A stretch of 64,000 nt of DNA from CAVQWT01 sp963717705. GTDB lineage: Bacteria > Pseudomonadota > Gammaproteobacteria > Burkholderiales > Casimicrobiaceae. The notes under the pieces were generated by a model. The model ran no database searches, was not told the origin of the DNA, and saw only the letters and a program-made list of their open reading frames with translations. The stretch lies in NCBI GenBank assembly GCA_963717705.1, contig CAVQWT010000006.1, positions 186,001 to 250,000 on the forward strand, given 5' to 3'. The translations under genes and the position numbers were made by a program. Shown here piece by piece: positions 52,367-60,644 of this stretch; positions within the stretch are counted from its first letter, which is position 1, and every line of letters begins with the position of its first letter.

Positions 52367-52439
52367 GCGGCGCGCGCCGGCGGGCCGGCGGCGGGCACGC
52401 CGCCAGCCCGTACTCACGCGGCCCCGACGACCCGCCACG

Positions 52440-52916
52440 CTACCTGACCAGCGGCAGCGCCGCGGCCACTTCGTAGGCCTGCACGGCGCGGATCTTGGTC
52501 TCGACCTGCAGGTAGCGGACGGCCTTGGTCGCCGGCAGCGCCTTCAGCACCCGGTTCTGCATCGTCTTCCGCGCGCGGGCTTCCGCGTCGTCGGCGGCGA
52601 TCAGGTCGCGGGCCAGGTTCCTGGCGTAGAGATCCGACATCGGCTTGTTCAGCGCAATCACGCCTTCGAGCGCCAGCGTCCGCTTCCGGTTGGCGGCGTC
52701 GAGGTCGCGCTGGAAGTCGTCGTAGATCGGCCAGAACTTCTTCGCCTCGGCGTCGGTGAGCGCGAGGGTCGACGCGACGAACGCCTTCTTGTCCGCCTGC
52801 ACCGCGGTGCGCAGCGCCTGCAGGTCGGTCACGCCGCCGGGCGCGTTCTGTGCCCGCGCGAGCGGCGAGGCGATCATGGCAACGGCAAGCACGACGATGG
52901 CCGCGTTTCGGTTCAT
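52440..52916 (-). CDS. exported helical protein of unknown function
   Basis: A 158-residue protein with a signal peptide (MNRNAAIVVLAVAMIASPLARAQ) and a helical mature part with LTDAEAKKFWPIYDDFQRDLDAANRKR, a pattern like Spy/LTXXQ-type periplasmic helical proteins, though without the LTxxQ motif. It follows the receptor fusion on the same strand, after a terminator. Confidence 0.8.
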   Translation of the reverse strand: MNRNAAIVVLAVAMIASPLARAQNAPGGVTDLQALRTAVQADKKAFVASTLALTDAEAKKFWPIYDDFQRDLDAANRKRTLALEGVIALNKPMSDLYARNLARDLIAADDAEARARKTMQNRVLKALPATKAVRYLQVETKIRAVQAYEVAAALPLVR

Positions 52917-53126
52917 CCTGGACTCCCTCGAATCGATAGGCGCTTGTTCGCGCCCGAGGCACGCACATTAGCAAGAAAACCGGGCGGCCGGACGACCGCC
53001 GCGCGTGCGCCGCTCGCGGCACCCGCGGCTCGATCGTTCCACACCCCCCCGCGATCGCGCCCGGCACCCGGGCGAACGGGTCGCGGTCACGCTGCCCTGG
53101 CGGCGCTGCGCCAACCAGCCCGGGCG

Positions 53127-53157
53127 AAAAAAAGGGCCCCGCACTCGCGGGGCCCTT
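53127..53157 (-). terminator. rho-independent terminator after the receptor-OmpA gene
   Basis: GGGCCCCGC (53134-53142) pairs perfectly with GCGGGGCCC (53147-53155) across ACTC, and on the minus strand is followed by a run of seven U (53127-53133). A textbook intrinsic terminator 25 bases after the stop codon. Confidence 0.92.
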
Positions 53158-53181
53158 CGTTCGACGGAAAGCCGTCAGGGA

Positions 53182-56100
53182 TTACTTCGGAAGCGTCTCG
53201 CCCTTGGCCTGGATCTCGACGCGGCGATGCGGCTGCAGGCAGGCGATCTTCTCCTTCAGATTCTTCTGCTCGCACACCACGCCCGGCACCAGCTGCTTCT
53301 CGCCCAGGCCCAGCGCCTCGATCTTGTCCTTCGCGACGCCCTTGCTGACCAGATAGTTGCGCACCGTCTCCGCGCGACGCTCCGACAGCCCCTGGTTGTG
53401 CTTCTCGGTGCCCAGCGGATCGGTGTGACCGGTGACCAGGACGACCTCGAGCTTGTTGATCTGCGCAAGCTTGCCGACCACCTGGCTGTCGATCGCCGCC
53501 ATCCCTTCAGGCCGCAGCACCGCCTTGTCGAAGTCGAACAGCACCTTCGAGTCCAGCGTGATCTTCTGCACCTGCGGCGCGGGCTTGGGCGCCGGAGCCG
53601 GCGCCGGAGCGGGTGCCGGCGGGGGCGGCGGGGGCGGCGCGACGACCGGCGCGGGTGCCGGGGCAACCTGCGCCACCACCGGCGCGGGCTTCGGCGGGGG
53701 ATCCCACTTCCACGTCACGCTGCCGTAGACGAAGCGGGCACGCGCGTCGTAATACGTCGGATCGTAGCCCGACTGGAACGTGTTGCGCCCGTTGGTGAAC
53801 GGCGGGTTGGTGTCGAACAGGTTCTGCACGCCGATGGCGAGCTTCCAGTTCTTGAACCCGGTGTAGTAGCCGCTCAGGTCCCAGATGCTCATCGAGCTGA
53901 CGCGACGAATCTCATCGTTGCCGTCGGTGCCGACGTCGATGTAGTCGCTCTGGTACAGGTTGCCCAGCGTCGCCGACCACGGGCCCATCGCCCAGTTCAG
54001 GGTGGCGTACTGCTTGTACCGCGGGTTGACACCCGTGGTCGCCGCCAGGTACTGGTTGGACACGAAGCCCGCGAACGAGCCGTCCGGCTGCTGCACGTCG
54101 TACTTGATGTAGTACGTGCCGTCGACGTTGACCGTGAAGCGGCCGAACGACGTCTGCGGCAGCACCGCGCGCAGGTTGAGGTCGAGACCCTGGATCTTGA
54201 CCTCGCCCAGGTTGATGAAGCGCTGGTCGATCCGGGTGATCGGGCCGGGAATCGTCGGATACTGCGGCTGCACCGGTCCGCGCGTGACCAGGTTGCCGTA
54301 CTGCGCCTGGTCGGCGAGGATCGTTTCCACCGACACGCCGTTGCTGAACAGGTTCTTGAGGTCGATGTTGAAGTAGTCGACCGACGTCGAGAACCCGGGC
54401 GCCGGCTCGAGCACGACGCCGACCTGCCACTGCGTCGACGTCTGCGGCTTCAGGTCCGGGTTGCCGCCGAACGCCAGCGTGAACTGCGTCAGGCAGTCGT
54501 TGGTGTCCTGCGTCGTCGGGCAGCGCAGCGGATCCTCGAGGCCGGCCGTCGACAGGCCCGAGGTCTGCGCGCCGTAGGCCTGCGTCAGCGACGGCGCCAC
54601 GAACGCGGTGCCCCACGAGCCGCGGACCAGAACTTGCTTGATCGGGTTCCAGCGCGCCGAGAACTTGGGGTTGGTCGTGCCGCCGAAGTCGCTGTAGTCG
54701 TCGTAGCGGACGGCGACGTTGGCTTCGAGGGTCTTCAGGATGGGGATGTTCAGCTCGCCGAAGATGCCCCAGTAGTTGCGGTCGGCGGTGACGTCGAGGA
54801 AGTTGCCGCCGAAGCCGGTGACGTCGCCGAGCCGCAGCGCGTTGTCGAACGTCTGCGACAGTTCCTGCTTGCCGATCTGGAAGCCGGTCGCCAGGCCCAT
54901 GCCGCCGGCCGGTAGCTTCCAGATTTCGGTCGATGCCACGCCCTGGAAGCCGTAGCCGGTCGAGCTGAGGTCGTTCCAGTCGCCGCTATACTTCGTCGCG
55001 TCGATCGCGGCGTTGGCGGCGGCGGTGCTCGGCCCGAACGGATTGACGATCCCCGAGTTCAGGACCGGCATGATCTGCGAGTAGCGCGCGAAGCCATTGT
55101 TGACGGTGCCGGTGGTCTCGTTCTTCGAATAGTTGAAGTCGAGGTCGAAGTCCCAGTTCCACGCCGTGCCCTTGACGCCCAGCACGCCCTGCCACGCGGT
55201 GTTGGTGTCGGTCTGGTCGCGAAGGCCCAGGCCGTACGCGCGGTAGCGCAGGTTGAGCGGCACGCCGTTGATGCCGGCGGCGGTCGCCGCGGCGGTCGGG
55301 TAGTACGGGCTCGACGGCCGCAGCAGGAACGTCGCCGGGATGTCGCCGTCGGGACCGTAGGTGATCTGGTCGGACAGCGGCGTCGGCTGGATGACGAAAT
55401 TGTTCTCGTTCTTCGTGTACGCGCCGGTCAGGTACGCCTGCCAGTTGGGATTGAACTGCCACCGCGCCGAGCCGAACGCGCTGAACGTCTCGGTCGAGCC
55501 GAAGTTCTGCACGCCGTCGGCCGCGGCCGGATCGTAGAAGCAGCGGTTGCCCAGAGCCGGGCCGCCGGCGACCGACGGCGCGCAGTTCGGGTAGCTGAGG
55601 CTGCCGAGCGCTGCGCCTCCGGGGGTGCCGTCGGGCTTGAGGCCGCGCGTGGTGATGTACGCCGGGAAGGTGTTGCCCGAGACGCCGAGCAGGCCCTCGT
55701 CGAGGTTGATCGACGTGTTCGAGAAGTCGCGCTTGTTCTGGTCGAGCGCGTCGGTGCTCTGGTAGTACAGCGACCCGAAGACGTTGAACTTGTCCTTGGT
55801 CAGGTCGCCCCAGCCGGCGGTCACGGTGCCGTTCCACTTGTCGCCGCCGCCGCCGCTGCTGCGCGTCGGCGCGCCGTAGTAGCCGGTGACCTCGACACCC
55901 TGGAAGTCCTGGCGCAGGATGAAGTTGATGACGCCCGCGACCGCGTCGCTGCCGTAGACGGCGGACGCGCCGTCCTTCAGCACTTCGACGCGCTCGATCG
56001 CCGAGAACGGGATCGAGTCGAGGTTGACGCCGTAGACGCCCTGGACTTCGCCGGACGCCTGCGTCAGCCGCTTGCCGTTCAGCAGCACCAGGGTGTTCTG

Positions 56101-56424
56101 GCCGCCGAGGCCGCGCAGCGAGGCCGTCTGCACGCTGTTGGTCGACGCGCCGATGGTGTTGGCGAGCGAGACCGCGCCGCCCGAGTTGTTCGACGAAATG
56201 AACTGCAGCAGTTCCGCGGCGCTCTGCGCGCCCGTGGCGTCGATTTCCCTGCGGTCGATGATCTGGACCGGCAGCGCGCCTTCGCCTTCGACGCGCCGGA
56301 TCGACGACCCGGTCACTTCGACCCGGATGTCCTGCGCCTGCGCCGGGGCGCCGGTGAGCAGCAGTGCGCCGCCCGCGCCGATCAGCCCGAGCGCCGTGGC
56401 GATCTTCTTACGTTGAAATTTCAT
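53182..56424 (-). CDS. TonB-dependent receptor fused to a C-terminal OmpA peptidoglycan-binding domain
   Basis: A 1080-residue outer-membrane protein. Signal peptide to about 30, TonB-box-like region (DIRVEVTGSSIRR), plug domain (LLNGKRLTQ, IERVEVLKDGASAVYGSDAVAGVINFILRQ), and a full beta-barrel ending at about 907 (RFVYGSVTWKW). A Pro/Ala-rich linker (908-949) and an OmpA-like domain (950-1080) follow, with TGHTD (998-1002) and the peptidoglycan motif N1010-x2-LS-x2-RA-x2-V-x3-L, and a Cys pair before HRRVEIQAKG. The fusion would tether the receptor to peptidoglycan. Substrate unknown. The tonB/exb operon lies 1.6 kb away. Confidence 0.93.
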   Translation of the reverse strand: MKFQRKKIATALGLIGAGGALLLTGAPAQAQDIRVEVTGSSIRRVEGEGALPVQIIDRREIDATGAQSAAELLQFISSNNSGGAVSLANTIGASTNSVQTASLRGLGGQNTLVLLNGKRLTQASGEVQGVYGVNLDSIPFSAIERVEVLKDGASAVYGSDAVAGVINFILRQDFQGVEVTGYYGAPTRSSGGGGDKWNGTVTAGWGDLTKDKFNVFGSLYYQSTDALDQNKRDFSNTSINLDEGLLGVSGNTFPAYITTRGLKPDGTPGGAALGSLSYPNCAPSVAGGPALGNRCFYDPAAADGVQNFGSTETFSAFGSARWQFNPNWQAYLTGAYTKNENNFVIQPTPLSDQITYGPDGDIPATFLLRPSSPYYPTAAATAAGINGVPLNLRYRAYGLGLRDQTDTNTAWQGVLGVKGTAWNWDFDLDFNYSKNETTGTVNNGFARYSQIMPVLNSGIVNPFGPSTAAANAAIDATKYSGDWNDLSSTGYGFQGVASTEIWKLPAGGMGLATGFQIGKQELSQTFDNALRLGDVTGFGGNFLDVTADRNYWGIFGELNIPILKTLEANVAVRYDDYSDFGGTTNPKFSARWNPIKQVLVRGSWGTAFVAPSLTQAYGAQTSGLSTAGLEDPLRCPTTQDTNDCLTQFTLAFGGNPDLKPQTSTQWQVGVVLEPAPGFSTSVDYFNIDLKNLFSNGVSVETILADQAQYGNLVTRGPVQPQYPTIPGPITRIDQRFINLGEVKIQGLDLNLRAVLPQTSFGRFTVNVDGTYYIKYDVQQPDGSFAGFVSNQYLAATTGVNPRYKQYATLNWAMGPWSATLGNLYQSDYIDVGTDGNDEIRRVSSMSIWDLSGYYTGFKNWKLAIGVQNLFDTNPPFTNGRNTFQSGYDPTYYDARARFVYGSVTWKWDPPPKPAPVVAQVAPAPAPVVAPPPPPPPAPAPAPAPAPKPAPQVQKITLDSKVLFDFDKAVLRPEGMAAIDSQVVGKLAQINKLEVVLVTGHTDPLGTEKHNQGLSERRAETVRNYLVSKGVAKDKIEALGLGEKQLVPGVVCEQKNLKEKIACLQPHRRVEIQAKGETLPK

Positions 56425-56502
56425 TGATGTAACCCCCAAGAGGAAAGTGTCGGAGAAAAGCCGGCCGCGGGCCGTCTTTTTCACACCCTGCAAGGTTACC
56501 GT

Positions 56503-56518
56503 CCGGCCCGAAGGCCGG
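56503..56518 (-). promoter_or_regulatory. UUCG tetraloop hairpin upstream of the receptor gene
   Basis: On the minus strand, CCGGCC-TTCG-GGCCGG forms a very stable six-pair tetraloop stem about 80 bases before the receptor start, in the divergent gap with the GNAT gene. It may end upstream transcripts or shape the receptor 5' UTR. No promoter hexamers are clear. Confidence 0.4.
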
Positions 56519-56578
56519 GCAACGAAACATTGCGGTTGTTACAATGGCCGGGACAGTTTTGTTGCAATTTCGCACAGC

Positions 56579-57073
56579 ATGCCGATACGCCACGCCCAAC
56601 CCGCTGATTTGCCAGTGATTGTCGACATCTACAACGCGTCGATCCCGGGCCGGATGGCGACCGCCGACACCGCACCGGTGACCGTGTTCGAGCGCGAGGG
56701 CTGGTTCCGGGACTTCTCGCCGGAGCGGCGGCCGCTGTGGGTGGACGACGACGCCGGGGGGATCGCCGGGTGGCTGTCGCTGCGCTCGTTCTACGGCCGG
56801 CCGGCGTACCACGCGACCGTCGAGGTGGCCGTCTACGTCGACCCGCGGCGGCAGCGGCGGGGAATCGCGCGGGCGCTGCTCGACCACGCGCTCGCCGCCG
56901 CGCCGGGGCTGGGTGTGCGCACGCTGCTCGCCTTCGTGTTCGCTCACAACCACCCGTCGCTGGCGCTGTTCCACCGGGCCGGCTTCGCCGACTGGGGCAA
57001 GCTTCCCCGCGTCGCCGAGATCGACGGCGTCGAGCGCGACCTCGCGCTGCTCGGGCGCAGGCTCGGCGCATGA
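56579..57073 (+). CDS. GNAT acetyltransferase, phosphinothricin-type
   Basis: A 164-residue GNAT enzyme: IRHAQPADLPVIVDIYNASIPGRMATADTAPVT at the start, the acetyl-CoA loop VAVYVDPRRQRRGIARALLDHAL (V-x-Q/R-x2-R-G-x-A), and NHPSLALFHRAGFADWGKL. Resembles the Pat/YncA branch that acetylates amino groups. A TACAAT -10 (56540-56545) lies upstream. Overlaps the next GNAT gene by four bases. Confidence 0.9.
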   Translation: MPIRHAQPADLPVIVDIYNASIPGRMATADTAPVTVFEREGWFRDFSPERRPLWVDDDAGGIAGWLSLRSFYGRPAYHATVEVAVYVDPRRQRRGIARALLDHALAAAPGLGVRTLLAFVFAHNHPSLALFHRAGFADWGKLPRVAEIDGVERDLALLGRRLGA

Positions 57074-57573
57074 CGGCGGGGGCACCGGTCGTCCGGCCCG
57101 CCACCGAGGCGGACATCCCCGCGATCCATGCGCTGATCCGGGACCTGGCCGAGTTCGAGCGGCTGGCGCACCTGTGCCGGGCGACCGAGGGCGATCTCCG
57201 CGCGGCGCTGTTCGAAGTACCGCCGGCGGCCGAAGTGCTGATTGCTTCCTGCGACGGCGAAGTCGCCGGTTTCGCGCTGTTCTTCCACAACTTCTCGACC
57301 TTCGTCGGCCGGCGCGGGCTGTGGCTCGAGGACCTCTACGTGCGGCCGGCCTTCCGCCGCCGCGGCTGCGCGCAGGCGCTGCTGCGCCGGCTTGCCGGGA
57401 TCGCCGGCGAGCGGGGCTGCGGCCGGTTCGAGTGGGCCGTGCTCGACTGGAACGCCGAGGCCATCCGCTTCTACGAGGCGCTCGGCGGCACCGTGCTGCC
57501 CGACTGGCGGATCGTCCGCGTGACAGGCCCGGCGCTCGCGGCGATGGCGTCCGGCGACCCGCCACCCGGCTGA
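57070..57573 (+). CDS. GNAT acetyltransferase, diamine N-acetyltransferase-like
   Basis: A 167-residue GNAT protein: VRPATEADIPAIHALIRDLAEFERLAHLC, HNFSTFVGRRGLWLEDLYVRPAFRRRGCAQALLRRL (acetyl-CoA loop), and WAVLDWNAEAIRFYEALGGTVLPDWRIVRV. The ...W-x-LD-W-N-x2-AI-x-FY... end is typical of SSAT-like enzymes that act on polyamines or small amines. Translationally coupled to the preceding GNAT. Confidence 0.9.
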   Translation: MTAGAPVVRPATEADIPAIHALIRDLAEFERLAHLCRATEGDLRAALFEVPPAAEVLIASCDGEVAGFALFFHNFSTFVGRRGLWLEDLYVRPAFRRRGCAQALLRRLAGIAGERGCGRFEWAVLDWNAEAIRFYEALGGTVLPDWRIVRVTGPALAAMASGDPPPG

Positions 57574-57736
57574 CGCCGTCCCCGTCCAGGCGTCGGGGCC
57601 TCGCCTGCTGCGCCCGTACACGCGATAATCGCGGCCGTCTCTCGGCACGGCGCGCCCGGTCCGCGCCCGCGGCGCCCGCCCGCACCCGCTCCGCCGATCC
57701 CGCCCGCCCTTCCCTCCCCCGTCCCCGGAACCCGAC

Positions 57737-59182
57737 ATGCCCGACGCCGACCGCCCGCTGCCGTACGATCTCGCCGCCCTCGCCCCGCGCGCCGACTTCT
57801 GGTCGGTGCGCTACGTCGAGGAGACGACCGAGACGCTGACCGTCCGCAACGACGTCGCGCTGCCGCCGTCGTTCGACGCCGACCGCGGCGTGATGGCGAC
57901 GGTGTTTGCCGACGGCGGGTACGGCTACGCCGCGACGTCCGACCTGTCGCCGGCCGGCGTGCGCGCCGCGCTCGAACGCGCCGCCGCGTGGGCGCGCGCG
58001 ACGGCGCGCCACGCCATCGCCGACACCCGCGCGTTTCCGCGGCCCGCGCCGCGCGGCGACTACGCGTCGCCGTCCGCCACCGCGGCCGGACCCTCGCGGC
58101 GCGACTGGCTCGACCTGCTGCGCCGCGAAGTGGCGGCGGCGGCGATCGACGACCGCATCGTCGACCGCGAGGCGACGATGGAAATCCGCACCGCGACGCA
58201 CCGGCTCGTCACCAGCGCCGGCGGCGACGCGACGCAGCGCTTCCGCTTCCTGCTGCCCGGCCTCGCGGTCACCGCGCACGCGGGCGGCGACACGCAGACG
58301 CGCACGCTGCACGGGCACCGCGGCATCTGCCAGCAGGGCGGCGACGAGATCCTGCGGCGCTTCGGCTACGACGGCAGCGGACGACGACTCGCCGACGAGG
58401 CGATCGAGGTGGTGCTGGCGCCCAACTGCCCCGCCGGCCGGATGGACGTGCTGCTGCTGCCCGACCAGATGGTGCTGCAGATCCACGAGTCGATCGGCCA
58501 CCCGCTGGAACTCGACCGGATCCTCGGCGACGAGCGCAACTTCGCCGGCACCAGCTTCGTCACGCCGGAGATGTTCGGCAGCTACCGCTACGGCTCGGAG
58601 CTGCTCAACGTCACGTTCGACCCGTCGCGGCACGAGGAGCTCGCGAGCTACGCGTTCGACGACGATGGCGCGGCCGCGCGCCGGGAATACCTGATCCGCA
58701 ACGGCATCCTCGAGCGGCCGCTGGGCGGCGCGATCTCGCAGCAGCGGTCGGGTCTGCCAGGCGTCGCCAACACGCGCGCCGACGGCTGGAACCGGCCGCC
58801 GATCGACCGCATGGCCAACATCAACCTCGAGCCGGGCGACGCGACGCTCGCCGACCTCGTCGCGGGCGTCGACCACGGCGTGCTGATGGAGACCAACCGC
58901 TCGTGGTCGATCGACGATTCGCGCAACAAGTTCCAGTTCGGCTGCGAGCGCGGCCGGGTCATCGAGCATGGACAGCTCGGCGGCGTCGTCAAGAACCCCA
59001 ACTACCGTGGCATCTCGGCGTCGTTCTGGCGCAGCCTCGCGCGCGTCGGCGACGCGTCGACGCTGCAGGTGCTCGGCACGCCGCACTGCGGCAAGGGCGA
59101 GCCGGCGCAGATCATCCGCGTCGGCCACGCGTCGCCGGCGTGCGTGTTCACCGGGGTCGACGTCTTCGGCGGCGTCGCCTGA
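57737..59182 (+). CDS. tldD: metalloprotease TldD
   Basis: Catalytic subunit of the TldD/TldE peptidase, which trims modified peptides and degrades unfolded or small proteins. The 481 residues carry the zinc motif HESIGH (IHESIGHPLELDRI, about 252-265), FGCERGRVIEHGQL, and GQLGGVVKNPNYRGIS. In a pair with tldE, 94 bases downstream. Confidence 0.95.
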   Translation: MPDADRPLPYDLAALAPRADFWSVRYVEETTETLTVRNDVALPPSFDADRGVMATVFADGGYGYAATSDLSPAGVRAALERAAAWARATARHAIADTRAFPRPAPRGDYASPSATAAGPSRRDWLDLLRREVAAAAIDDRIVDREATMEIRTATHRLVTSAGGDATQRFRFLLPGLAVTAHAGGDTQTRTLHGHRGICQQGGDEILRRFGYDGSGRRLADEAIEVVLAPNCPAGRMDVLLLPDQMVLQIHESIGHPLELDRILGDERNFAGTSFVTPEMFGSYRYGSELLNVTFDPSRHEELASYAFDDDGAAARREYLIRNGILERPLGGAISQQRSGLPGVANTRADGWNRPPIDRMANINLEPGDATLADLVAGVDHGVLMETNRSWSIDDSRNKFQFGCERGRVIEHGQLGGVVKNPNYRGISASFWRSLARVGDASTLQVLGTPHCGKGEPAQIIRVGHASPACVFTGVDVFGGVA

Positions 59183-59276
59183 GCGCCGCGCGCCGCGCCT
59201 GCCCGCCGCCGGCCCCGGCGCTCCGCTGGCCGCCCTTCCCCCTTACGCCCCCCGGCACCGACCCGACACCGACCCC

Positions 59277-60629
59277 ATGAACGCACCCCTGCAGCACGGC
59301 GCCATCGAAGCCGCCTTTCACGACCTCGCCACCGCGATCGCCGGCATGGCCGCCGGCGGCGAGAGCTGGACCGCCACCTATTCGGCCGAGGTCTCCGACT
59401 TCGTCCGCTTCAACCGCGGCCGCGTCCGCCAGCCCGGAACCGTCGTCCAGCACTACCTCGAGCTCGACCTCGTCCACGGCGCGAAGCACGCGACCACGCG
59501 GCTCGCCCTCGCCGGCGATCCCGCGGTGGACCGCGCGGCCGTCGCTGCGGCGATGGCGACGGCGCGCGCCGCGCGCGACGATCTTGCCGACGACCCGCAC
59601 CTGCTGTTCCCGGACACCGTCGTCGACAGCCGCGACGTCCGCGGCGGCCCGCTGCCTCCCGCCGAGGCCATCGTCGACACGCTGCTCGGCGCGGCGCCGG
59701 GGCTCGATCTCGTCGGCTTCTACGCCGGCGGCACCGTCTACCGCGGCTTCGCCAACGCGATGGGCCAGCGCAACTGGCACCAGGCGACGTCGTACGACCT
59801 GCAGTGGAGCCTCTACGACCGGGCCGACAAGGCGGTGAAGTCGGGCCTGTCGGGTTTCGCGTTCGACGAGCGCGCCTTCGCGGCGAAGATGGACGAGGCG
59901 CGCGCCGCGCTGGTCCACGTCGCGAAGCCGTCGCGGCAGCTCGAGCCGGGCGCGTATCGCGCGTACCTGGCGCCGGCGGCGGTCGAGGAAATCGTGTCGC
60001 TGCTGTGCTGGGGGGGATTCTCCGGCCGCGCGCTGGCGACCAAGCAGTCGCCGCTGACGCGGATGCAGGGTGCCGACGGTCTGCGGCTCGACCCGCGTGT
60101 GTCGATGACCGAGGCCACCGCCGACGGCGTCGCGCCGCGATTCCAGGCCGAGGGCTTCGCCCGGCCCGCGCGGGTGCCGCTGATCGAGGCGGGAGTGCTG
60201 GCCGGCTCGCTGGTCGCGCCGCGCACGGCGCGCGAGTTCGGGCTCGAAGCCAACGGCGCCAACGGCTGGGAGATGCCCGAGGCGCTGGCGATGGCGGGCG
60301 GCGACCTTCCCGCGGCCGACGCGCTGGCCGCGCTCGGCACGGGCCTGTACGTCGGCAACCTCTGGTACCTGAATTACTCCGACCGGCCGGCCTGCCGCTT
60401 CACCGGCATGACGCGGTTCGCGACGTTCTGGGTCGAGCGCGGCCGCATCGTCGCGCCGATCGACGTGCTGCGCTTCGACGACACGCTGGCGCGCGTCCTC
60501 GGCTCCAGCCTCGAGGCGCTGACGCGCGAGACCGAGCTGATGCTGTCGACCGACACCTACCGCCAGCGCTCGCTCGCGAGCATGCGGCTGCCGGGGCTGC
60601 TGCTGTCCGAGCTCGCGTTCACGCTCTGA
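59277..60629 (+). CDS. tldE: TldE/PmbA family protein
   Basis: Partner of TldD; lacks the HExxxH motif but has the TldE/PmbA fold: LVGFYAGGTVYRGFANAMGQRNWHQ, LEPGAYRAYLAPAAVEEIV, GGFSGRALATKQSPLTR, and the end VERGRIVAPIDVLRFDDTL. The 450 residues form a heterodimer with TldD in E. coli. ATG 59277 is used. Confidence 0.94.
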   Translation: MNAPLQHGAIEAAFHDLATAIAGMAAGGESWTATYSAEVSDFVRFNRGRVRQPGTVVQHYLELDLVHGAKHATTRLALAGDPAVDRAAVAAAMATARAARDDLADDPHLLFPDTVVDSRDVRGGPLPPAEAIVDTLLGAAPGLDLVGFYAGGTVYRGFANAMGQRNWHQATSYDLQWSLYDRADKAVKSGLSGFAFDERAFAAKMDEARAALVHVAKPSRQLEPGAYRAYLAPAAVEEIVSLLCWGGFSGRALATKQSPLTRMQGADGLRLDPRVSMTEATADGVAPRFQAEGFARPARVPLIEAGVLAGSLVAPRTAREFGLEANGANGWEMPEALAMAGGDLPAADALAALGTGLYVGNLWYLNYSDRPACRFTGMTRFATFWVERGRIVAPIDVLRFDDTLARVLGSSLEALTRETELMLSTDTYRQRSLASMRLPGLLLSELAFTL

Positions 60630-60644
60630 CCGCGCGCGGGGCGG

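Noticed and set aside
53005..54915. Plus-strand 636-codon frame
   Set aside because: Antisense to the receptor gene, charged low-complexity product.
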